Source: Lysobacteraceae bacterium NML07-0707
GTDB lineage: Bacteria; Pseudomonadota; Gammaproteobacteria; Xanthomonadales; Xanthomonadaceae
DNA length: 64,000 nt
Direction: 5' to 3'
NCBI GenBank assembly: GCA_002798295.1
Contig: NWQT01000015.1
Coordinates: 26,531 to 90,530 of the forward strand
The position numbers were made by a program, and so were the translations under genes. The notes beneath the pieces are model-generated. The model was not told where the DNA came from. It ran no database searches and worked only from the letters and a program-made list of their open reading frames with translations. Positions 29,380 to 38,116 of the stretch are shown here, in pieces. The first letter of the stretch is position 1, and each line of letters begins with the position of its first letter.

Positions 29380-29597
29380 CCGCGCCGGGCCCAGGCGATG
29401 GCGTCTTCCACGTCTTGCTCGTTGATGCCTAAACGCTGCAATTGGTCACGCACGGCCTGCGCCTGATGGATGCGCACCGGTGTCAGCACAATGCGGCCGT
29501 TTTCAACCTGCACATCGAAATATTCGGCGGCATCGACTGCCGAGACGGCTGCCTTGGGCAAGGTGATCTGGTTTTTGACCGTCAGTTTGGCGAGCAT
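29376..29597 (-). CDS. AbrB/MazE-type antitoxin
   Basis: 73 residues: an N-terminal swapped-hairpin DNA-binding domain (LAKLTVKNQITLPKAAV, then YFDVQVENGRIVLTPV) and a helical C-terminal tail (QRLGINEQDVEDAIAWARRG) that would embrace the PIN toxin. A GGGGG ribosome-binding site precedes the ATG. A palindrome just upstream could be its operator, giving autoregulation. Confidence 0.87.
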   Translation of the reverse strand: MLAKLTVKNQITLPKAAVSAVDAAEYFDVQVENGRIVLTPVRIHQAQAVRDQLQRLGINEQDVEDAIAWARRG

Positions 29598-29619
29598 GGC
29601 TTGCCCCCTTAAAAAATGA

Positions 29620-29636
29620 AGTAAGGAAATCTTACT
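29620..29636. promoter_or_regulatory. Palindrome upstream of the toxin-antitoxin operon
   Basis: AGTAAG-5 bp-CTTACT lies 23 bp upstream of the antitoxin start in a locally AT-rich stretch. AbrB-type antitoxins bind such sites and autorepress; the assignment is inference from position and symmetry. Confidence 0.5.
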
Positions 29637-29691
29637 CTCTTTAATAGCAATTGCAAGCCATTCACCATTCCGCTACAGCGAGCGGCGCGGC

Positions 29692-29724
29692 TCAGTCCAG
29701 CGCCAGCGGGGTGGATGGGGTCAT
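29692..29724 (-). other. Ten-codon ORF with a strong ribosome-binding site
   Basis: ATG at 29724 overlaps the stop of the GNAT fragment as ATGA, has AAGGAG eight bases upstream and reads MTPSTPLALD then stop. It is most likely the 5' remnant of a deleted downstream gene; a coupled leader peptide is less likely. Confidence 0.3.
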
Positions 29725-29885
29725 GGATGTTTCTCCTTCAGCCAGAAACGTTCATCGCGCAACAGGTTTTGCATGCGCTCGGCCGAGCTGCCCTCGCCGT
29801 GCTCAAACACCCGCGCCATCAATTGCGTGACCGCAGCCGCTGCCACCGCATCTTGCGCCGCCAATCGGCGAATCTGGATATTCAT
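29721..29885 (-). pseudogene. N-terminal fragment of a GNAT acetyltransferase
   Basis: 54 codons with an AGGAG eight bases before the ATG read IQIRRLAAQDAVAAAAVTQLM, ARVFEHGE and MQNLLRDERFWLKEK, the first helices and strand of a GNAT (aminoglycoside 3-N-acetyltransferase-I style). The acetyl-CoA-binding half is absent. It sits 31 bp after a VOC gene, so it was probably the last complete gene of that operon before a deletion. An independent small protein is possible but less likely. Confidence 0.55.
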
Positions 29886-29916
29886 GGGCTTGACTCCTGT
29901 TTCTGCATACGCCTCT

Positions 29917-30396
29917 TCACCGCCCGGCCAAGGCCGCCTCGATGGCCGCAATGTCGATTTTTTTCATCGTCATCATGGCGGCAAAGGCGCGTTGGGCGGC
30001 GGCGCGGTCAGGGTGGGTATAGATTCGCATGAGCTGCACGGGCGTGATTTGCCAAGAGATGCCCCATTTGTCCTTGCACCAGCCGCACGCGCTTTCCTGC
30101 CCGCCGTGGCCGACGATGGCGTTCCAGTAGCGGTCGGTTTCTTCCTGCGTGGTGGTGGCAACCTGAAACGAAAACGCCTCGCTGTGCTCGAAGTGGGCGC
30201 CGCCGTTCAGCCCCATGCAGGGCAGGCCCAGCACGGTGAACTCGACCATTAGCACGTCGCCAGCCTTGCCGCCGGGATAGTCGCCCGGCGCACAGTGGAT
30301 GGCGCCCACCGCCGAATCGGGGAAGGTGTCGGCGTAAAAGCGCGCGGCGTCCTCGGCATCGCCGTCAAAGCAGAGGTAGATGGTGTTTTTGTGCAT
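29917..30396 (-). CDS. VOC/PhnB-like (glyoxalase-fold) protein
   Basis: 159 residues of the PhnB/3-demethylubiquinone methyltransferase-like branch of the VOC superfamily: TIYLCFDGDAEDAARFYADTFPDS, a central MVEFTVLGLPCMGLNGG, the QEETDRYWNAIVGHGGQ helix and GWCKDKWGISWQITP. Function unknown despite the family name. Start choice: ATG 30396 has AAGGA nine bases upstream; ATG 30405 overlaps the preceding stop as ATGA and is equally possible. Follows a second, different VOC gene. Confidence 0.85.
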   Translation of the reverse strand: MHKNTIYLCFDGDAEDAARFYADTFPDSAVGAIHCAPGDYPGGKAGDVLMVEFTVLGLPCMGLNGGAHFEHSEAFSFQVATTTQEETDRYWNAIVGHGGQESACGWCKDKWGISWQITPVQLMRIYTHPDRAAAQRAFAAMMTMKKIDIAAIEAALAGR

Positions 30397-30401
30397 GACG
30401 T

Positions 30402-30836
30402 TCATTCCTTCAATCCGGCATTCATCATCCACGGGGTGCCGAAGCGGTCGGTGACGATGCCAAAGCCCTTGGCCCAGGCGCTTTCGGCAAACGGCATTTG
30501 CACCTGTCCGCCTGCGGCCAGCGCGTTGAAGATGCGCTCGCCTTCGGCCACGGTATCGACATCAATCGCTACCTGAAAACCCTGCATGGGCTGGAAGCCG
30601 CCTTCGCTGCAAAAGGCCGGCAGGCTGTCGCTGGCGCTGAACAGGCATTCGCCGTGGTGCATCAGCTGGCTGTGCGCCACTTTGTTTTTGTCGGCCTCGG
30701 AAAGCGGCGGCATGTCCGGCTCTGGCGGCATCTCGGCATAGCGCATGATTTGCGCTTGGGCGCCCAAGAGTTCGGCGTAAAACGCCATCGCCTCGGCGCA
30801 GTCGCCGTTGAAATAGAGATAGGGGCTGAGTTTCAT
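30402..30836 (-). CDS. VOC/PhnB-like (glyoxalase-fold) protein
   Basis: 144 residues starting MKLSPYLYFNGDCAEAMAFY with a perfect AAGGAG ribosome-binding site. It contains the PhnB-type pattern QLMHHGECLFSASD, FQVAIDVDTVAEGERIFNALAAGG and KGFGIVTDRFGTPWMMN. Distinct from the neighbouring VOC protein, so this is a divergent pair rather than a recent duplication. Ligand unknown; PhnB-like proteins are often near stress and detoxification genes, as here. Confidence 0.86.
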   Translation of the reverse strand: MKLSPYLYFNGDCAEAMAFYAELLGAQAQIMRYAEMPPEPDMPPLSEADKNKVAHSQLMHHGECLFSASDSLPAFCSEGGFQPMQGFQVAIDVDTVAEGERIFNALAAGGQVQMPFAESAWAKGFGIVTDRFGTPWMMNAGLKE

Positions 30837-30893
30837 GGGCTTTCTCCTTGGGTGGGTACGCTGCGGACGCGAATGAAGTACGCGGAGATTCTT

Positions 30894-30930
30894 CCGCAAA
30901 TCGCCGTGCGGCATTTGTCACGGATTGCGC
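30894..30930. repeat. 37-bp interspersed repeat, copy 2
   Basis: Identical to 28902-28938, in the same orientation. This copy overlaps the last codons of the AraC-type regulator, so the repeat end supplies its C-terminus (RQRNP then stop). Confidence 0.6.
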
Positions 30931-31697
30931 TGGCGCAGGTAGTCAAACAGCAGTTTGGGCATGTTGACGGTGATTGGCGGGTCGCTGGGGCGCAGCGGGC
31001 GGAATGGCAGCGTCAGCGTCTGTGGCGCGGGCAGCGGGAAGGTGATCGGTTCGGGATGCAGGGCACGCAGGCAGTGGTCAAGGCGGAAGAAATCCAGCGG
31101 GTTCAGGCTGGGGCGCATTTCGCAGCCGAGCAAGTGGTAGCGGCCGTCGGGAATATGGTCGATGACAAAGCGGCGGGTATGGAACAGCGCCCGCCCCAGC
31201 ACCGGCACGCCGCGCGGGATTGGCTCGGCAAACAGCCCGACAAACACCAGCGTCCCCAGCCCCTCGCCCTGCACTTCCACGCTGAGCGCATGCGGCTGCG
31301 GATGGGCGACGGGGTTGAAACCGTGATACGGCAGCACCCGGGCGCGCGCATCGCCCAGCTCCCGGCGCAGCACGGCGCTGAAGCCGGGCGCATCGGCGCG
31401 GTAATCGCGCGGGCTTTGCCCGGTATGGGCGCGAAAGCGGTGCGCGTAGGTGGCGGCGCTGGCATGGCCGGCCTCCAGTTGCGAGGCAATCACTGGCTGG
31501 CCTTGTACCAGCGGAGCGATGCCCTGCTCGATTTTCAACGCAGCGATGTAGTCACGCAGCGACAGTCCGGTGTGGGCGCGAAACCAGCGGCTCAGGGCAA
31601 AGCGGCTCACCCCGAAATGCGCGGCAATCTGCGCCGGCGTGGGGTCTTGATGCAGCTGGGTGCGGATATGCGCTGTCAGGGTCTCAACATCCATCAT
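30918..31697 (-). CDS. AraC-family transcriptional regulator with N-terminal HTH
   Basis: 259 residues. The two AraC helix-turn-helix units are at the N-terminus (PTPAQIAAHFGVSRFALSRWFRAHTGLSLRDYI, then ASAATYAHRFRAHTGQSPRDYR), followed by an effector-binding domain (GFNPVAHPQPHALSVEVQGEG to DYLRQRN), the layout of the MarA/Rob-like plus GyrI-like group. Its neighbours, VOC proteins and pirins on the same strand, are plausible targets. The longer frame to 31901 antisenses nothing useful and lacks family similarity; ATG 31694 is an equal alternative. Confidence 0.85.
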   Translation of the reverse strand: MMDVETLTAHIRTQLHQDPTPAQIAAHFGVSRFALSRWFRAHTGLSLRDYIAALKIEQGIAPLVQGQPVIASQLEAGHASAATYAHRFRAHTGQSPRDYRADAPGFSAVLRRELGDARARVLPYHGFNPVAHPQPHALSVEVQGEGLGTLVFVGLFAEPIPRGVPVLGRALFHTRRFVIDHIPDGRYHLLGCEMRPSLNPLDFFRLDHCLRALHPEPITFPLPAPQTLTLPFRPLRPSDPPITVNMPKLLFDYLRQRNP

Positions 31698-31747
31698 GAG
31701 CGTGATTGAAACACGACGGCCTGCGCACCGGCAGGCCGTGGCAGGCT

Positions 31748-32644
31748 TTAGCGCAGGTTGCCGGGCACCTGTGGCGCCTGCAAGCGCCGCAGCGGGGTGC
31801 CGGTGAGGTCGATTTCTTCGCCAAAGCGCGGGCTGTGGTGGTTCCACGCGTCCACGGCGCGATCCAAAGCCTCGCGGCTGTCGGCGACGAAGTTCCACCA
31901 CATGAGCGTGGGATGCGGCAGCGGCTCGCCGCCCAGCAGCAGGAAGTGGCTGCCGGCTTCGGCTTCGATGGCCAACTGGGTTTCGCCCGCAGCGATAAAG
32001 GCCAGCGTATCGGCGCCAAAGGTTTCATCGCCAATGCGCACCTGGCCGGCAATCACCAGCACGCCGTATTCCCAGCCGCACTGGCAGGGAATTGGCAAGC
32101 GAGCCGCCGCCTGGCATTGCACATCCACGCCCAGCAGCGGGCTGTGCTGCATGGTGGGCGCAGTACGCCCCTGAAAGCTGCCGGTAGTGAGGACATAGCG
32201 CACGCCGCCTTCCTGCCAGGTGGGCAGTTCCGGGTAATGCACAAAGCCCGGCGCGATGGATTGATTCATCGGCAGGGCAATCCACAGCTGCACTGCGTGC
32301 AGGCTGTGCACCCCCTCGAGGCTCTGCTCGGTATGGGCGATACCATGCGCATCACCCGTGCCTGCGGTCATCAAGTTGACCTGGCCCGGGCGGATCAGTT
32401 GCCTGGTGCCCAGGCTGTCGCGGTGCAACAGCTCGCCTTCCAGCATCCAGGTAAAGGTTTGCAGGTTGGTGTGCGGATGCGCGCCGACTTGCAGGCCGGG
32501 GCTGCCTGCCTCGAAACGGGCCGGGCCGATATGGTCGAGAAAGCACCAGGCGCCGATGGTGCGGCGCCCGGCCTGCGGCAGCAGCCGGGCAACGGGGATG
32601 CCGCCAACGTCTTTGCCATGGGCAGTGAATTTTTGTGCGGTCAT
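31748..32644 (-). CDS. Pirin family protein
   Basis: 298-residue bicupin. The N-terminal cupin has the metal-binding series GAHPHTNLQTFTWMLEGELLHRDSLG and the GTGDAHGIAH segment; the C-terminal cupin follows. Pirins are Fe-binding proteins, some acting as quercetin dioxygenases or as regulators. Only about 30% similar by eye to the neighbouring pirin, so they are paralogues that diverged long ago. Confidence 0.88.
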   Translation of the reverse strand: MTAQKFTAHGKDVGGIPVARLLPQAGRRTIGAWCFLDHIGPARFEAGSPGLQVGAHPHTNLQTFTWMLEGELLHRDSLGTRQLIRPGQVNLMTAGTGDAHGIAHTEQSLEGVHSLHAVQLWIALPMNQSIAPGFVHYPELPTWQEGGVRYVLTTGSFQGRTAPTMQHSPLLGVDVQCQAAARLPIPCQCGWEYGVLVIAGQVRIGDETFGADTLAFIAAGETQLAIEAEAGSHFLLLGGEPLPHPTLMWWNFVADSREALDRAVDAWNHHSPRFGEEIDLTGTPLRRLQAPQVPGNLR

Positions 32645-32673
32645 GGGAAGGTTTCTTGACCTGGGGCGGGGCT

Positions 32674-32699
32674 GGGCGGCAGGTCACGACCTGCCGCCC
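32674..32699. terminator. 12-bp perfect hairpin after the second pirin gene
   Basis: GGGCGGCAGGTC and its complement with a two-base centre lie a few bases after the stop of the 32704-33582 gene. There is no T-run, so it may be a structural or REP-like element rather than an intrinsic terminator. Confidence 0.4.
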
Positions 32700-32703
32700 T
32701 ACT

Positions 32704-33582
32704 TCAAGCCATCTGCCCAAACTTGCCGCTGTTGAAGTCACGGATGGCTTCGGCGATTTCGGCCTGGCTGTTCATCACAAACGGGCCATAGCCCACCACC
32801 GGCTCATCAATCGGCTCCCCGGCCAGCAGCAGCAGCTTGGCATCGGCATTGGCTTCGATACTCACGCCGCTGCCCTGGTGCGAGAGCGTGGCCATTTCGG
32901 CCTTGCGCAGCACCTTCTCGCCGTTGACCTGCACCGTGCCATCCAGCACCACAATCAGCGTGCTCCAGCCCTCGGGCTGGTCAAGCCGGGCGCTGTGGCC
33001 GGCATTCAGGCGCACATCCCAGACGTTCATCGGGCTGTAAGTCTCGGCAGGCCCCTTGCCTTCGCCATAATGCCCGGCAATCACCCGCACCCGCCCGGCA
33101 TCGCCCGGCAGCGCGATGGCGGGGATTTGCGCATCGGTAATGCCCTGATAGTGCGCCGGGGTCATCTTGTCCTTCCTGGGCAGGTTCACCCACAGCTGCA
33201 CCATCTCGAACGGCCCGCCCTCGCGACTGTAGCGCTCGGAATGAAATTCCTCATGCAAGATGCCGCCGCCGGCCGTCATCCACTGCACATCGCCACGGCC
33301 AATCACGCCGCCGGCGCCAGTGGAATCGCGGTGTTCGACCTCGCCCTCATAGACGATGGTGACCGTCTCAAAACCGCGATGCGGATGCCGCCCCACGCCA
33401 CGGCGGTAGCCGCTGTTGGGTTCAAACTCGGTCGGCGCGGCATAGTCCAGCAGCAAAAACGGGCTGCGGCTGGGCACATCCGCGCCGCTGTAGCCAAACA
33501 TGCCGTGCACGGGAAAACCATCGCCCACCCAGTGACGGCCGGGGGCGCTATGGGTACTCAATACGGTTTTGTTGCTGGTCAT
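32704..33582 (-). CDS. Pirin family protein
   Basis: 292-residue bicupin with the well-conserved pirin signature: DVPSRSPFLLLDYAAPTEFEP, GVGRHPHRGFETVTIVYEGEVEHRDSTG with the iron-ligand histidines, and QWMTAGGGILHEEFHSE. ATG at 33582 has AGGA eight bases upstream. Divergent from dapD with about 250 bp between, in which I see no further gene. Confidence 0.92.
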   Translation of the reverse strand: MTSNKTVLSTHSAPGRHWVGDGFPVHGMFGYSGADVPSRSPFLLLDYAAPTEFEPNSGYRRGVGRHPHRGFETVTIVYEGEVEHRDSTGAGGVIGRGDVQWMTAGGGILHEEFHSERYSREGGPFEMVQLWVNLPRKDKMTPAHYQGITDAQIPAIALPGDAGRVRVIAGHYGEGKGPAETYSPMNVWDVRLNAGHSARLDQPEGWSTLIVVLDGTVQVNGEKVLRKAEMATLSHQGSGVSIEANADAKLLLLAGEPIDEPVVGYGPFVMNSQAEIAEAIRDFNSGKFGQMA

Positions 33583-33830
33583 GGCAGATATCCTGTTGTT
33601 TCTTGTAATCAAGCACCGAAAGAAACGGTACGGATGTCATGGTAGGGATGAACACCAGCAGGATAAACAGGCGTTTTCTCATCACATCATCCCGTATTTG
33701 CAACAATTGGCCGCCCTGCCCCGGCGCTGGGCGATAATCGCGGCTGTTTTGCTTGTCCTCAACGCCAAGGCGCGCACCGCTGTGGCGGTCTGGCAAGGCA
33801 TCTTGTCCAATATCCCCAAGGAGATTTCCG

Positions 33831-34667
33831 ATGACTGCATTCGACCCGGCACTGCGCCAGCGCATTGAAACCGCCTTTGAGCAGCGCGCCAGCCTCGATA
33901 ACGCTGCGCTGGCTGCCCTGCACCCGGATATCGAAGCCTGCATGGCCGGGCTTGAAAGCGGTGCGCTGCGCGTGGCCGAGCCCACGGCGGATGGCTGGCA
34001 GGTCAATGAATGGCTGAAAAAAGCCGTGCTGCTGTACTTCCGCACCCATGACATGCAGGTGATGGCAGGTGCCCCGGCTCCCTACTGGGACAAGGTGCCG
34101 ATGCGTTTTGCCGGCTTTGATGCCGAGGACTTTCGCCGCGAAGGTGTGCGCGTGGTGCCGGGCACGGTCGCGCGGCGCGGCTGCCATATTGGCCGCGATG
34201 TGGTACTGATGCCGAGCTTCGTCAATATCGGCGCCCATGTGGGCGAAGGCACGATGGTCGACACCTGGGCGACGGTCGGCTCCTGCGCCCAGGTCGGCAA
34301 ACACTGCCATATCTCCGGCGGCGCCGGCATTGGCGGCGTGCTGGAGCCGTTGCAGGCCACCCCCACCATCATCGAAGACCATTGCTTTATCGGCGCGCGC
34401 TCGGAAGTGGTGGAAGGCGTCATCGTCGGCCATCACAGCGTGATTGGCATGGGCGTGTTTCTGGGTCAATCCACCCGCATCTACCACCGTGAAAGCGGCG
34501 AAATCAGCTATGGCCATATCCCGCCGGGCAGCGTGGTGGTATCCGGGCAACTGCCTGCCGCCGATGGCTCGCATTCGCTGTACTGCGCAGTCATCGTCAA
34601 ACAGGTGGACGAAAAAACCCGCGCCAAGACTTCCGTCAACGAGCTGCTGCGCGGCCTGGCAAGCTGA
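33831..34667 (+). CDS. dapD: 2,3,4,5-tetrahydropyridine-2,6-dicarboxylate N-succinyltransferase
   Basis: Succinyl branch of lysine/diaminopimelate synthesis. The 278 residues start [17 protein letters not shown] behind a perfect AAGGAG, and the C-terminal half is a left-handed beta-helix with hexapeptide repeats ([21 protein letters not shown] and [20 protein letters not shown]). The frame is open upstream to 33753 without support. Head of dapD-arsC-dapE. Confidence 0.96.
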   Translation: MTAFDPALRQRIETAFEQRASLDNAALAALHPDIEACMAGLESGALRVAEPTADGWQVNEWLKKAVLLYFRTHDMQVMAGAPAPYWDKVPMRFAGFDAEDFRREGVRVVPGTVARRGCHIGRDVVLMPSFVNIGAHVGEGTMVDTWATVGSCAQVGKHCHISGGAGIGGVLEPLQATPTIIEDHCFIGARSEVVEGVIVGHHSVIGMGVFLGQSTRIYHRESGEISYGHIPPGSVVVSGQLPAADGSHSLYCAVIVKQVDEKTRAKTSVNELLRGLAS

Positions 34668-34702
34668 ACCAAATCCATCGAAATCACCTTACGGACTTCA
34701 CC

Positions 34703-35059
34703 ATGACCACGCTTTACGGACTGAAAAACTGCGATACCTGCAAAAAAGCACGCAAATGGCTGGAACGCTTTGATATTGCGCACCAATTTGTCGATGTACG
34801 CGAAACCCTGCCCAGCCCGGAGATGTTGCTGGTGTGGCAAGCGCATGTTGGCGGCTTTGAAAAGCTCATCAACAAATCCTCGACTACCTGGCGGCAGTTG
34901 CCGGAAAACCGCAAAACGCCCGGCTCCGAGGCCGAGTGGAAGCTGCTGTTGCGCGAGCATCCGGCGCTCATCAAACGCCCGCTGCTGCAACTGGACGATG
35001 GCCGTGTGGTGCAGGGCTTTTCCGACAATGGCTACAAAAAGCTGTTTGCACTGGCATGA
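34703..35059 (+). CDS. ArsC-family (YffB/Spx-like) reductase
   Basis: 118-residue thioredoxin-fold protein with the redox motif [13 protein letters not shown] (about residues 8-20) and [15 protein letters not shown]. This is the ArsC-like YffB type found between dapD and dapE in many proteobacteria; arsenate reduction is not implied. Its stop overlaps dapE as ATGA. Confidence 0.9.
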   Translation: MTTLYGLKNCDTCKKARKWLERFDIAHQFVDVRETLPSPEMLLVWQAHVGGFEKLINKSSTTWRQLPENRKTPGSEAEWKLLLREHPALIKRPLLQLDDGRVVQGFSDNGYKKLFALA

Positions 35060-36189
35060 GTGATGTTGTTGCGCTCACCTGCGCGCTGATTTCCCGGCCG
35101 TCCATCACGCCTGAAGATGCTGGCTGTCAGGCACTGATTGCCGAACGTCTGGCGCGCTGCGGCTTTGCCATCGAACACTTGCGTTTCAACAACGTCGATA
35201 ACCTCTGGGCCAGCCACGGCAACGGCGCCCCGGTACTGCTGCTGCTCGGACATACCGATGTCGTGCCGCCGGGCAATCTGGACGCCTGGCAGAGCGCCCC
35301 CTTCACCCCGGAAATCCGCGATGGCCTGCTGTATGGCCGTGGCGCTGCCGACATGAAGGCCAGCGTGGCTGCCTTCGTGGTGGCGCTGGAGCAATTCGTG
35401 GCGGCGCATCCCGAGCACCCCGGCACAATTGCCCTGCTGCTGACCTCTGATGAAGAAGGCGCAGCCATTGACGGCGTGCGGCAAATGGCCGAAGTGCTGC
35501 GCGCACGCAGCCAGCGCATTGACTGGTGCATCACCGGCGAGCCTTCATCCAAACAGCGTCTGGGAGATTTGTTGCGGGTAGGCCGGCGCGGCTCGCTGTC
35601 GGCACGCCTCATCATCCAGGGCGTGCAAGGCCATGTCGCCTATCCCGAACTTGCCCGAAACCCCATCCATGCCGCCCTGCCCGCCCTGGCCGAACTTGCC
35701 GGCAAGCAATGGGACAGCGGCTTTGACAGCTTCCCGCCGACCAGCCTGCAAATCACCGACACCCACGCCGGAAACCACGCCAACAATGTGATTCCCGGGC
35801 AGATGGAAGTGCTGTTCAACCTGCGCTACAACCCCAACTGGAACGCCACCGCCCTGCAAACTGCCTGTGAAGCCATCTTCAAGCGCCACCAACTTGATTA
35901 CCAAATCCACTGGCATCACAGCGGCGCCCCCTTCCACACCCCGGAAGGCGTCTTGCGGCAGACCGCCCGCCAGATACTGACCGAATTTTCCGGCACGCCC
36001 CCGGAAGAGAGCACTGGTGGCGGCACCTCCGATGCCCGCTTCATCGCCCCGCTGGGCGCCGAGTGCATTGAAATCGGCCCGGCCAATGCCAGCATCCACC
36101 AAGTGGACGAACATATCCGCCTCACTGACCTGCAGGCTCTGCCAGCGCTTTACCTGCACCTGATTGAACGCCTGCTGCTGGCAAACTGA
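35056..36189 (+). CDS. dapE: Succinyl-diaminopimelate desuccinylase
   Basis: M20 zinc peptidase-fold enzyme of lysine and peptidoglycan precursor synthesis. The 377 residues carry the metal ligands and catalytic acids in [22 protein letters not shown] and [13 protein letters not shown], and [13 protein letters not shown] near the end. Start overlaps the ArsC-like gene, so the open frame beginning at 34936 is not used. Confidence 0.95.
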   Translation: MSDVVALTCALISRPSITPEDAGCQALIAERLARCGFAIEHLRFNNVDNLWASHGNGAPVLLLLGHTDVVPPGNLDAWQSAPFTPEIRDGLLYGRGAADMKASVAAFVVALEQFVAAHPEHPGTIALLLTSDEEGAAIDGVRQMAEVLRARSQRIDWCITGEPSSKQRLGDLLRVGRRGSLSARLIIQGVQGHVAYPELARNPIHAALPALAELAGKQWDSGFDSFPPTSLQITDTHAGNHANNVIPGQMEVLFNLRYNPNWNATALQTACEAIFKRHQLDYQIHWHHSGAPFHTPEGVLRQTARQILTEFSGTPPEESTGGGTSDARFIAPLGAECIEIGPANASIHQVDEHIRLTDLQALPALYLHLIERLLLAN

Positions 36190-36196
36190 AAATTGA

Positions 36197-36220
36197 GCCC
36201 CTGCAACCACCTGCAGGGGC
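36197..36220. terminator. Bidirectional terminator hairpin between dapE and the ammonia lyase gene
   Basis: GCCCCTGCA and TGCAGGGGC with a six-base loop lie in the 37-bp gap between the two convergent stops. Placement fits termination in both directions; T-runs are weak. Confidence 0.55.
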
Positions 36221-36226
36221 AATCAG

Positions 36227-38116
36227 TCAGGCATTCAAAGCCGCCTGTGCGGCACTGAGTACTGCGCCGCTTTCCACCATGCGCACAGCGCTGGCGACAT
36301 CGGCATCGAGGGCATGGTCGCGCCACATCATCGGCAAATGCCGGCGGATTTCCGCATGTGCTGCGGCCACCGCCTTGCCCGGATGAAATGCCTGGCTTGC
36401 CGCCAGTTCCTGGCGCAGGCTCTCGACTTCAGCCAAAAACACCTCGCGATTGTCGGCCTCGGGCAGCGGCATGCCACGCACCTTGCGGGCAAACTGCCCG
36501 GCATTGCCGTTCCGGGCCAGCTCGCGCGCGGCATTGATCATGGCGATGCGCAAGTCCAGCGCCTGTGCGGCGGTGGCCAACTCCAGCCCCAGCACTTTGG
36601 CAAGTTCGCCGGTCATCGCCAACACATGCCGGGCTTCGTTGGCGCCCATCGACACATGGTCTTCGGCATTGGCACTGGTCGGCACTGAATACACCGCAGC
36701 GGGCATGGCGCGCGATGCCAGGTCGTTGACGATGGCCGCGCAGCTGTACTGCACGATCATGTAGCCCGATTCGGTGCCATCCTCGTTGCCAATCAGGAAC
36801 GCCGGCAAGCCGTCGTTGGTGGCCGGATCCACCAGTTTGTTGGTGCGGCGCTCGCTGATGGAAGCCAGCACCGGAATCGCCGCTTTCAGATAGCTCATCG
36901 CTAGCGCCAGCGGCATGCCGTGGAAGTGGCCGGCGGAAATCACTTGCTGCTCGACATGCTCGGCATTGGCATCGGGGAATACCAGCGGGTTGTCGGTCAC
37001 CGCGTTCAGCTCGATGTCCAGAACACGCGCGGCCTGTGCCAGCGCATCGCGCACTGCGCCATGCACCTGCGGAATGCAGCGCAGTGAGTAGCTGTCCTGC
37101 GGCTGATGCTTCTTGCCGCCGCGGAAGGGTTTGAAGCGTTGATAGAACTTTTCGCAGCCATGCCGCTGTGTATCCGGCACCCAATCCCAGCTGATATCGA
37201 AGCTCAGCGCCTGCAGCTCGACACTGTCCCAGCTTTCCGGCTGCCAGGTTTTGAAGCTCGGCACCAGATGGTAGGGAATATCGGCAAGCCTTGAGCCTTG
37301 CAGCAGGCGGCGCAGATTGCCCGCCACTTGCACCTGTCCCGGGTGCGGGCGCAGGGCATGGACTTCCGGCGCAAAGGCGCCGAGCCGTCCGGCAAAGGCT
37401 TCGATGGTCATGGCCGCAGCGAGGTCAGCGGTATCGAGCAGTTTTTCCATGCGCTCAACGGCCAGCACGCCGGTGGCCAGCATCTGAGCGGTACCATTGT
37501 TGAGCGCCAGACCTTCCTTGTGCGTCAGCTTCACCGGCTCAAGCCCGGCGCGCTTGAGCGCCTCGCCGCCCGGCATGCGCTCTCCCTGATAGAAAGCTTC
37601 GCCAGCGCCGAGCAGCACAATCGCCAGATGCGAAAGCGGCGCCAAATCCCCTGATGCGCCCACCGAACCCAGTTGCGGCACCACCGGCACCACCCCGGCA
37701 TTGAGCATCGCCGCCAAGGCCTGCAGGGTTTGCACGCGGATCCCGGAATGGCCGCGCAGCAAGGTATTGATGCGGATGCCGAGCATTGCCCGCACCACTT
37801 CCGGTGCAAACGGCTCGCCCACGCACACGGCGTGGGTGATGATGAGATTGCGCTGCAATTCTTCATGCAGTGAGCCTTCATCATTGCCCGGCCGCGTGCG
37901 ACGCGCGCCCAGCAGCTTGTCGGCATTGCTGCCAAAGCCGGTGGAAACCCCATAAATCGGCTCCTCGCGGCGTACCTGTTCGGCCAGAAACTCGGCAGCT
38001 TTCGCCACTTTTTCAAGCGCCTTGGCATCCAGCGTGACCGGCGCGCCTTCGGCGATTTTCACAAGGCTTGCGCGGTCCAGCGAATGACCATCCAAATGGA
38101 TAGTGGTTGCACTCAT
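36227..38116 (-). CDS. Histidine/aromatic amino acid ammonia-lyase, unusually long
   Basis: MIO-dependent lyase of the HAL/PAL/TAL family. The cofactor tripeptide Ala-Ser-Gly lies in [15 protein letters not shown] (residues 154-156). HAL-type landmarks follow: [10 protein letters not shown] (histidine after Thr, as HAL rather than PAL), [21 protein letters not shown] and [10 protein letters not shown]. At 629 residues it is about 120 longer than typical HutH. Roughly 50 extra residues sit between about 275 and 340 (the region with [10 protein letters not shown] and FRGGKKHQP), and more lie near 540-590. Histidine deamination is most likely but other aromatic substrates are possible; no hutU, hutI or hutG is present. 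The start overlaps hisS as ATGA. Confidence 0.85.
   Translation of the reverse strand: MSATTIHLDGHSLDRASLVKIAEGAPVTLDAKALEKVAKAAEFLAEQVRREEPIYGVSTGFGSNADKLLGARRTRPGNDEGSLHEELQRNLIITHAVCVGEPFAPEVVRAMLGIRINTLLRGHSGIRVQTLQALAAMLNAGVVPVVPQLGSVGASGDLAPLSHLAIVLLGAGEAFYQGERMPGGEALKRAGLEPVKLTHKEGLALNNGTAQMLATGVLAVERMEKLLDTADLAAAMTIEAFAGRLGAFAPEVHALRPHPGQVQVAGNLRRLLQGSRLADIPYHLVPSFKTWQPESWDSVELQALSFDISWDWVPDTQRHGCEKFYQRFKPFRGGKKHQPQDSYSLRCIPQVHGAVRDALAQAARVLDIELNAVTDNPLVFPDANAEHVEQQVISAGHFHGMPLALAMSYLKAAIPVLASISERRTNKLVDPATNDGLPAFLIGNEDGTESGYMIVQYSCAAIVNDLASRAMPAAVYSVPTSANAEDHVSMGANEARHVLAMTGELAKVLGLELATAAQALDLRIAMINAARELARNGNAGQFARKVRGMPLPEADNREVFLAEVESLRQELAASQAFHPGKAVAAAHAEIRRHLPMMWRDHALDADVASAVRMVESGAVLSAAQAALNA

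Noticed and set aside
33548..34574. Minus-strand frames opposite dapD
   Set aside because: Shadows of dapD and the pirin-dapD gap; no ribosome-binding site or domain.
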